Shown piece after piece: positions 58,311 through 64,000 of a stretch of 64,000 bases of DNA; positions within the stretch are counted from its first letter, which is position 1, and every line of letters starts with the position of its first letter. The stretch is taken from assembly GCA_009777095.1 (NCBI GenBank), contig WRMN01000002.1:62001-126000 (forward strand). Reading direction: 5' to 3'. This stretch comes from Bacteroidales bacterium. GTDB taxonomy: Bacteria; Bacteroidota; Bacteroidia; Bacteroidales; UBA932. Position numbers and translations under genes: made by a program. A model generated the notes under the pieces. The model was not told the DNA's origin. It saw only the letters and a program-made list of their open reading frames with translations, and did not search any database.

Positions 58311-58811
58311 ATGAAGAAGGTCATATTTATCGTATTAACAGTCAGCGCGTTATTAGCGTTAAACAGTTGTGAGTGGGTCAATACCACGGTCTTGGGTAAT
58401 CCGTCAAAGGAAAAAATTGCCGCAGACTTGGCGAGAGAAAATGCACTCAAAGACTCATTAACTCGCGCCGCGCAGGACTGTGCCGAACAATTAGCAGCCC
58501 TGCAACAAGCACAGGGAAGTGCCAACATTAAGACTAACATTAAGTATGTAGCGGACCCCGGTCAACGTTACCACATAATTGTTGGCTGTTTTTTAATGGA
58601 AGAAAATGCCGCCGGCATGATGTCTCTTTTAAGAAGTAACGGATATCAGCCTATAGAATTTTCATTCAAAAACGGATATGCCTGCATTTCTTCTCAAGCG
58701 TTTAACAATATGTCTGACGCTTTCGACGCCATGAGCGACATGTTAAGATACAATGATTTTTGTCCCGACGACGTGTGGGTGTACGACACAGCCGAACAAT
58801 TACACCGATAG
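58311..58811 (+). CDS. SPOR-domain lipoprotein
   Basis: 166 residues. Lipoprotein signal MKKVIFIVLTVSALLALNSC (Cys20), a short helical stretch (about 37-67) and a C-terminal SPOR-like domain (about 84-160) with RYHIIVGCFLMEENAAGMM, LLRSNGYQP and a closing DDVWVYDTAE. SPOR domains bind denuded peptidoglycan at division sites, so a role at the septum or cell wall is likely. It stands alone between its own promoter and a strong terminator. Confidence 0.85.
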   Translation: MKKVIFIVLTVSALLALNSCEWVNTTVLGNPSKEKIAADLARENALKDSLTRAAQDCAEQLAALQQAQGSANIKTNIKYVADPGQRYHIIVGCFLMEENAAGMMSLLRSNGYQPIEFSFKNGYACISSQAFNNMSDAFDAMSDMLRYNDFCPDDVWVYDTAEQLHR

Positions 58812-58845
58812 ACTTTATAGACCATAAAGCGTATCAAAAACCACC

Positions 58846-58890
58846 AAAGGATTTATCAACATTTTTGTTGTTGATAAATCCTTTTTCTTT
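58846..58890 (+). terminator. Intrinsic terminator after the SPOR lipoprotein gene
   Basis: AAAGGATTTATCAAC (58846-58860) pairs with GTTGATAAATCCTTT (58870-58884) over 15 bp around a T-rich loop, followed by T-rich DNA. Confidence 0.9.
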
Positions 58891-59027
58891 TGCCTTGCAT
58901 TGATGCCGCGCTGTTGTTAATATTTCGGTTAATAAATCTAATTTTTTTATGATGAAGGATTAGTCAATTTGGTGTAACTTGCGGCTGTTTTCATCGCTGA
59001 TAGAATTTAGGAATAAATATAGAAATT

Positions 59028-61577
59028 ATGACCGCAAAAGAAGAGAATGTTCAAATTTTTGAATTTGACGATGCAGTAGCCGCCAGCAAGGAATATTTTA
59101 ATGGAGACGAATTAGCTGCCTCAGTATGGGTAAATAAATATGCCATGAAAGATTCTTTTGGTAATATTTATGAGCGTACCCCCGATGATATGCACAGTCG
59201 TTTAGCCAAGGAATTTGAACGTGTAGAAAAGAAATATCCCAATCCCTTGAATTTGGAAGAAATTTTTGCCCTGCTCGAGGATTTTAAATTCATCATTCCG
59301 CAAGGCGGCCCCATGACAGGCATAGGCAATAAGCAGCAAGTAGCCTCATTGTCGAATTGTTTTGTTATCGGCTATCAGGAAGTGGCCGATTCTTACGGCG
59401 GTATTATGCGTATTGATGAAGAACAGGTGCAGTTAATGAAACGGCGCGGCGGCGTAGGGCACGACCTGTCGCACATTCGACCCGGAGGCAGTCCGGTGCT
59501 GAACAGCGCCCTTACCTCTACCGGCGTAGTGCCTTTCATGGAACGTTATTCCAACTCTACGCGCGAAGTAGCCCAAGACGGTCGGCGCGGCGCACTGATG
59601 CTGAGTATTTCCATCAAGCACCCCGACGCCGAGCACTTTATTGACGCAAAAATGACTCAGGGAAAAGTTACCGGCGCCAATGTCAGCGTAAAAATTGATG
59701 ACGACTTCATGCGTTCCGCCTTGCATGGAAAACCTTATATGCAGCAATATCCTATTGATGTCGTTTTACCTAAATACAAAAAGGAAATAGATGCCGCTAA
59801 GCTGTGGAAGAAAATTATTCACAATGCATGGAAATCGGCCGAACCCGGCGTGTTGTTCTGGGATACCATTACCCGTGAATCGGTGGCCGATTGCTATGCC
59901 GAGAAAGGATACCGCACCGTAAGCACTAATCCCTGCGGCGAAATTCCGCTATGTCCTTATGACAGTTGCCGATTAATCGCCATTAATCTCTACAGTTATG
60001 TGGAAAATCCCTTTACGCCACAGGCTAAATTCAATACGGGTTTATTTAAAGAGCACGTGCAAAAAGCCATGCGTTTAATGGACGATCTTATTGATTTGGA
60101 GTTGGAAAAAATCGATGATATTATTGCTAAAATTGATTCAGACCCTGAAATGGCCGACATTAAGCGTGTGGAACGTGAACTGTGGACTAAGATTCAAGAA
60201 AAGGCCATCAATGGCCGCCGTACCGGACTTGGTATTACAGCTGAAGGCGATATGCTGGCCGCACTTGGACTGCGTTACGGTTCTGATGATGCCATTGATT
60301 TTGCTGTAGAAATACAGAAAACATTGGCCATAGAAGCTTATCGCGCCTCCGTTAATATGGCTAAGGAACGCGGCGCTTTTCCCATATTTGACGCCAAATT
60401 GGAAGTAAAAAACCCAATGGTGGAACGCCTCTGCAAGGCCGATGAACAATTAGCCGAAGATATGACCCGCTACGGCCGCCGCAATATCTCTATGCTGACG
60501 ATTGCGCCTACCGGCACCACCAGTTTAATGACACAAACCACTTCAGGTATTGAGCCGATATTCTTACCTATGTATAAACGCCGCCGCAAAGTCAATCCTA
60601 ACGACAAGAATGTGAAAATCTCTTATACCGACGATGTAGGCGACGTGTGGGAAGAATACAACGTATTCCATCACAAGTTCATCACTTGGTGCGAAGCTAA
60701 CGGGCACAAAGCGGAAGAGGTATTCCGTTATAGCGATGAGCAAATTCAAAGATTAGTAGAAAAATCGCCCTATCATAAGGCTTCTTCTGCCGATGTGGAT
60801 TGGGTAGCCAAGGTGAAAATGCAAGGTAAACTGCAAAAATGGGTTGATCACTCTATCAGCGTTACCGTGAACCTGCCCGAAAATATCAGCGAAGAAATGG
60901 TAGCCGTAGTGTATAAAACCGCATGGGAAAGCGGCTGCAAGGGTATTACCGTATATCGCGAAGGCTCTCGTGCCGGAGTTTTGGTTTCTACCAAAGAGAA
61001 GAAACAAGAGGAAGAAGGCGTAATGCCGAAAAAGCGGCCTGAAATTTTAGATGCCGAAATTATTCGCTTCAAAAACGGGAACGAACAATGGATTGCTTTT
61101 GTTGGTCTATATAAGGGCCGCCCTTATGAGATTTTTACCGGTATTGTTGATGATGAGGTTCGCCCTATACCCAAGACCGTTACTATGGGCTCTATCATCA
61201 AAGTAAAAAGTAAGGAAAAAAATAAAGGCTCGCGCTACGATTTTCAATATACCGATAAATACGGTTACACGAATACCCTCGGCGGTATATCACACATGTT
61301 CAACAAAGAATTTTGGAATTACGCCAAACTGATTTCGGGTGTGTTGCGTAATGGCATGGCGATTGTCGATGTGGTGAATTTAGTGCAGGGATTGGAACTC
61401 GACAGCGAAACCATCAATACTTGGAAAAACGGTGTTGAGCGGGCATTGAAGCGTTATATTCCCGACGGCACTAAGGCCGAAACAGGGCAAACCTGCGGCA
61501 AATGCGGCTCCGATTCCTTAATATACCAGGAAGGCTGCCTCACTTGCAACAGTTGCGGCTACTCGAAATGTGGGTAA
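59028..61577 (+). CDS. nrdJ: Adenosylcobalamin-dependent (class II) ribonucleotide reductase
   Basis: 849 residues. It reduces ribonucleotides to deoxyribonucleotides with a B12-derived radical. Motifs: SLSNCFVIG (N-terminal active-site Cys), MKRRGGVGHDLSHIRPGGS, STNPCGEIPLCPYDSCRL (finger-loop with the radical Cys), MLTIAPTGTTSLMTQTTSGI, and a C-terminal zinc-ribbon-like tail with CGKCGSDSL and CNSCGYSKCG. The tail cysteines probably relay electrons. I looked for a cobalamin riboswitch in the 150 bases upstream and did not see one. A Fic gene starts three bases after its stop. Confidence 0.95.
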   Translation: MTAKEENVQIFEFDDAVAASKEYFNGDELAASVWVNKYAMKDSFGNIYERTPDDMHSRLAKEFERVEKKYPNPLNLEEIFALLEDFKFIIPQGGPMTGIGNKQQVASLSNCFVIGYQEVADSYGGIMRIDEEQVQLMKRRGGVGHDLSHIRPGGSPVLNSALTSTGVVPFMERYSNSTREVAQDGRRGALMLSISIKHPDAEHFIDAKMTQGKVTGANVSVKIDDDFMRSALHGKPYMQQYPIDVVLPKYKKEIDAAKLWKKIIHNAWKSAEPGVLFWDTITRESVADCYAEKGYRTVSTNPCGEIPLCPYDSCRLIAINLYSYVENPFTPQAKFNTGLFKEHVQKAMRLMDDLIDLELEKIDDIIAKIDSDPEMADIKRVERELWTKIQEKAINGRRTGLGITAEGDMLAALGLRYGSDDAIDFAVEIQKTLAIEAYRASVNMAKERGAFPIFDAKLEVKNPMVERLCKADEQLAEDMTRYGRRNISMLTIAPTGTTSLMTQTTSGIEPIFLPMYKRRRKVNPNDKNVKISYTDDVGDVWEEYNVFHHKFITWCEANGHKAEEVFRYSDEQIQRLVEKSPYHKASSADVDWVAKVKMQGKLQKWVDHSISVTVNLPENISEEMVAVVYKTAWESGCKGITVYREGSRAGVLVSTKEKKQEEEGVMPKKRPEILDAEIIRFKNGNEQWIAFVGLYKGRPYEIFTGIVDDEVRPIPKTVTMGSIIKVKSKEKNKGSRYDFQYTDKYGYTNTLGGISHMFNKEFWNYAKLISGVLRNGMAIVDVVNLVQGLELDSETINTWKNGVERALKRYIPDGTKAETGQTCGKCGSDSLIYQEGCLTCNSCGYSKCG

Positions 61578-61580
61578 AGT

Positions 61581-62345
61581 ATGAATAGCAAACAGGCAAA
61601 TATACTTGAAAACCTTGTAACAGCGTACAAGCGGGCAATGAAGGGACAGGTAGATTTAGAAAAACTAACCTGTTATGCTGTTACCTACCATTCAACGGCA
61701 ATTGAGGGCAGTACGCTCACAGAAGGACAAGTTTATAATTTGCTCGATTTGGATATACCTGCCAAAAACAAACCCTTTACCGAGCAACAAATGGTAATTG
61801 ACCACCAAAAAGCCCTCGTTTTCATGTTGAATAAAGCCAAAGAACACACACCGATAACAGAAACCTTAATAAAGGAAATCGGCGCGTTGGTAGTAAAAAA
61901 CACAGGGAGCACCTACAGCACTGCATTAGGCACATTTGACAGCACAAAAGGCGATTATCGTTTGTTGAATGTGTTTGCAGGGGCGCGGCGTTTCCCCGAC
62001 AGCAGCAAAGTCCCCGCGCTTATGAAAGCGCTTGTAAGCGAGATAAACGCTAAAATCGGCACGGTACAAACATTCAATCAAAAATGTGAATTAGCCTTTG
62101 AAATACATTATCGTTTTGTAAGCATACACCCATTTGCAGACGGCAACGGCAGAACAACCCGCCTTTTGATGAATTATATTTTAACATTATTTGACTTACC
62201 GATTTTTTATGTTTTCAAAGGTAGCCGTATATCCTATATTAAGTCATTGGAGCGGGCAAGAGAAACAGAAAATCCTACTGTTTTCTATGATTTTATGTAC
62301 CGTCAGTATAAAAAATTTATTGAAAAAGAACTGAAAACGGTTTAA
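61581..62345 (+). CDS. Fic-domain protein 1
   Basis: 254 residues. The active-site motif HPFADGNGRTTRLL has catalytic His183; AMP or another nucleotide group is transferred to target hydroxyls by Fic enzymes. An N-terminal inhibitory motif, STAIEG with Ser38 and Glu42, matches (S/T)xxxE(G/N), so this is a self-inhibited class II Fic. It lies three bases after nrdJ and 18 bases before a second, divergent Fic gene. The target is unknown. Confidence 0.93.
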   Translation: MNSKQANILENLVTAYKRAMKGQVDLEKLTCYAVTYHSTAIEGSTLTEGQVYNLLDLDIPAKNKPFTEQQMVIDHQKALVFMLNKAKEHTPITETLIKEIGALVVKNTGSTYSTALGTFDSTKGDYRLLNVFAGARRFPDSSKVPALMKALVSEINAKIGTVQTFNQKCELAFEIHYRFVSIHPFADGNGRTTRLLMNYILTLFDLPIFYVFKGSRISYIKSLERARETENPTVFYDFMYRQYKKFIEKELKTV

Positions 62346-62363
62346 TGGATTAAATTTTAAGGT

Positions 62364-63128
62364 ATGAATACAGAATTAAAAACACTGTTACAACAAATAG
62401 ACAGTCTTAAAAACAGGTTGCAAGCTATACGGCCCTTGCCGATGGAAGCATTAAACAAAATCAAAGCAGCTTTTGAAATGGAGTACACATTTGAAAGCAA
62501 CCGGATTGAGGGCAATACCTTGACTTTGCAGGAAACGGCTTTGGTAGTAAGCGAGGGCCTTACCATCAGTGGCAAAAGTATGGCTGAACATTTGGAAGCC
62601 ATAAACCACGCCCAAGCGGTTGAATTTATTAAAGAGATTGCCGTTTCCAATATAGAGATAACTGAGCGTACTATAAAGGAAATACACGCTATTATTTTGC
62701 ACGGTATCAATAGGGAACAGGCCGGCAAATACCGAGATGTGCCGGTTATGATTGTAGGAAGTAAACACATACCCACACAGCCCTACTTGATTGCTCCGCA
62801 AATGGAGCAGTTTATTAGAGACTACCAAGCCATGCAGACTAATGACGACCACCCTATTGTAATAGCTGCTTTCCTGCACGATGAACTTGTAAAAATTCAC
62901 CCGTTTATTGACGGCAATGGCCGTACTTCACGGCTTTTAATGAACTTGTATTTGCTATCAAAAGGCTACACGATTACCATACTAAAAGGCGATAATGAGG
63001 CAAAACAAGCCTATTACACAGCATTAGAACAAAGCCATACAGAAAACAATCGGGAAGCGTTTTATTTATTGGTAGCAAATACAGTGAGGCAGTCAATGGA
63101 ACGGTATATTAGTATTGTCGAGGGTTAA
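62364..63128 (+). CDS. Fic-domain protein 2
   Basis: 254 residues, the same length as its neighbour but different in sequence. Active site HPFIDGNGRTSRLL with His179; inhibitory motif SNRIEG with Ser45 and Glu49, again class II. The region GSKHIPTQPYLIAPQMEQF before the core corresponds to the flap region of larger Fic proteins. The ispE start lies four bases after its stop, so all three may share a transcript with nrdJ. Confidence 0.93.
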   Translation: MNTELKTLLQQIDSLKNRLQAIRPLPMEALNKIKAAFEMEYTFESNRIEGNTLTLQETALVVSEGLTISGKSMAEHLEAINHAQAVEFIKEIAVSNIEITERTIKEIHAIILHGINREQAGKYRDVPVMIVGSKHIPTQPYLIAPQMEQFIRDYQAMQTNDDHPIVIAAFLHDELVKIHPFIDGNGRTSRLLMNLYLLSKGYTITILKGDNEAKQAYYTALEQSHTENNREAFYLLVANTVRQSMERYISIVEG

Positions 63129-63132
63129 AAAA

Positions 63133-63957
63133 ATGATTTGTTTCCCTCATGCAAAAATAAACCTCGGACTGTATGTTACCGACAAACGGTCGGACGGGTT
63201 TCATAATATACAAACGCTTTTTTACCCCATTCCTTATCACGATATTTTAGAAATAGTACCGGCCGATAAAGCTGCTATTTACTTGTCGGGAAGAACGATT
63301 GAAGGGTCTATCGACAATAATTCTTGTTGGAAGGCCTATTGCCTGCTGCAACGTGATTTTGATTTACCGCCGGCAGCTATTTACCTGCATAAGCTCATCC
63401 CTTCCGGAGCCGGCTTAGGCGGCGGTTCCTCCGATGCCTCGCATACCTTATTAGCATTAAACAGGCTGTTTGAACTGCATCTTTCCGATGAACAACTTTT
63501 AACTTATGCCGCTCAATTAGGCAGCGACTGCGCTTTTTTCACCCAAAGCAAGCCTGTGTTGGCCGAGGGGCGCGGTGAGTTGTTACGGCCTGCCGAGTTA
63601 TCGTTGGCGGGCTACTATTTGCTGTTGGCGCTGCCAAAGATGCCTATAAATACTGCCGAAGCCTACGCCGGTATCCGTCCCAAGGCGCCTCAATACGCAT
63701 TGGAGAAAACGATAAACCTTCCCGTAAAGGAATGGCGGCAACAACTAAGCAATGATTTTGAGGAACACACTTTCCGACAATATCCTATGCTAAGCAGCAT
63801 TAAGACGACCTTATATAATAAAGGGGCAGTGTATGCCGCCATGACCGGCAGCGGCTCTGCCCTCTTCGGATTATTCAGCGATGAATTGTTGTGCAACAAG
63901 GCCGCCGCGGGGTTTGATTTTCCTACCTTTGCGGCGCACTGCAGCATTGCTCAGTAA
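63133..63957 (+). CDS. ispE: 4-diphosphocytidyl-2-C-methyl-D-erythritol kinase
   Basis: 274 residues from the ATG at 63133 (MICFPHAKINLGLYVTDKR is the normal family start; ATG 63115 overlaps the Fic gene). GHMP kinase of the non-mevalonate isoprenoid pathway, with the ATP-binding LIPSGAGLGGGSSDASH, NRLFELHLSDEQL, GSDCAFF and C-terminal MTGSGSALFGLF. Complete within the window. Confidence 0.95.
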   Translation: MICFPHAKINLGLYVTDKRSDGFHNIQTLFYPIPYHDILEIVPADKAAIYLSGRTIEGSIDNNSCWKAYCLLQRDFDLPPAAIYLHKLIPSGAGLGGGSSDASHTLLALNRLFELHLSDEQLLTYAAQLGSDCAFFTQSKPVLAEGRGELLRPAELSLAGYYLLLALPKMPINTAEAYAGIRPKAPQYALEKTINLPVKEWRQQLSNDFEEHTFRQYPMLSSIKTTLYNKGAVYAAMTGSGSALFGLFSDELLCNKAAAGFDFPTFAAHCSIAQ

Positions 63958-64000
63958 TCGTGTCGCACCTCTATATTAACTGTAACAACAGTTCGTCCTA

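Noticed and set aside
58891-59027. Cobalamin riboswitch before the class II ribonucleotide reductase
   Set aside because: I saw no B12-box-like sequence or suitable paired elements in this 137-base gap.
59680-59700. Operator half-site (TCAGCGTAAAAATTGATG) inside nrdJ
   Set aside because: Only the left half resembles the operator; there is no inverted right half. A similar lone half-site near 34329 was dropped for the same reason.

Overview
The window looks like a chromosomal segment of an uncultured member of the Bacteroidales. The evidence is a SusC/RagA-type TonB-linked outer-membrane protein next to a hybrid two-component regulator, the lack of Shine-Dalgarno sequences, many promoter -7 boxes of the Bacteroidetes type TAnnTTTG, and Bacteroidetes-style lipoproteins and core genes. 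I see no rRNA, tRNA, CRISPR array, transposase or integrase.

Region 1 (1-6620 and 14158-30850) is a glucuronoxylan utilisation locus. A SusC-like receptor (minus strand, C-terminus outside the window) diverges from a hybrid two-component regulator. Further right is a plus-strand run: GH43 lipoprotein, NUDIX-HTH repressor-type regulator, xylulokinase, xylose isomerase, SGNH esterase, GH115 and GH67 alpha-glucuronidases, mannonate dehydratase, mannonate oxidoreductase, aldose epimerase and a xylose symporter. The enzymes remove acetyl and (4-O-methyl)glucuronic acid groups, release xylose, and feed xylose and glucuronate into central metabolism. Glucuronate isomerase, KDG kinase and aldolase, SusD and endoxylanase are not in the window. 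A palindromic operator (TTAGCGTA, 5 bp, TACGCTAA) lies before the regulator. The same 27-bp sequence recurs inside the GH67 gene, and weaker versions lie inside the GH115 and galM genes.

Region 2 (6621-14157) is an AT-rich accessory island between the hybrid regulator and the GH43 gene. It is an array of small lipoproteins and secreted proteins (Sel1 repeats, ankyrin repeats, unknowns). Several share nearly identical promoter, leader and signal-peptide DNA but have unrelated mature parts. The array ends with gene remnants and an AAA/DUF4143 ATPase that has its own palindrome-overlapped promoter.

Region 3 (30960-37002 and 40204-63957) is mostly housekeeping: phoH-like PIN-ATPase, a TPR protein plus beta-barrel pair, gyrB, M23 peptidase, mutL, rhomboid protease, EEP phosphatase, GT4 glycosyltransferase, Sua5/YwlC-like protein, histidine ammonia-lyase-like enzyme, asnS, thiL, purC, CapA-like protein, SPOR lipoprotein, class II ribonucleotide reductase and ispE. 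Accessory insertions within it are a RelE/YoeB-type toxin-antitoxin pair and two tandem Fic genes.

Region 4 (37003-39978) is a 3-kb island between the beta-barrel gene and gyrB. It is bounded by a 203-bp direct duplication of the beta-barrel gene's 3' end. It carries two tiny membrane proteins, several families of palindromic repeats, a strongly self-complementary rod-like RNA of about 165 nt, and a BACON/DUF1566 lipoprotein. The C-terminus of that lipoprotein resembles targets of diversity-generating retroelements. This island and the lipoprotein array are the least conventional parts of the window.
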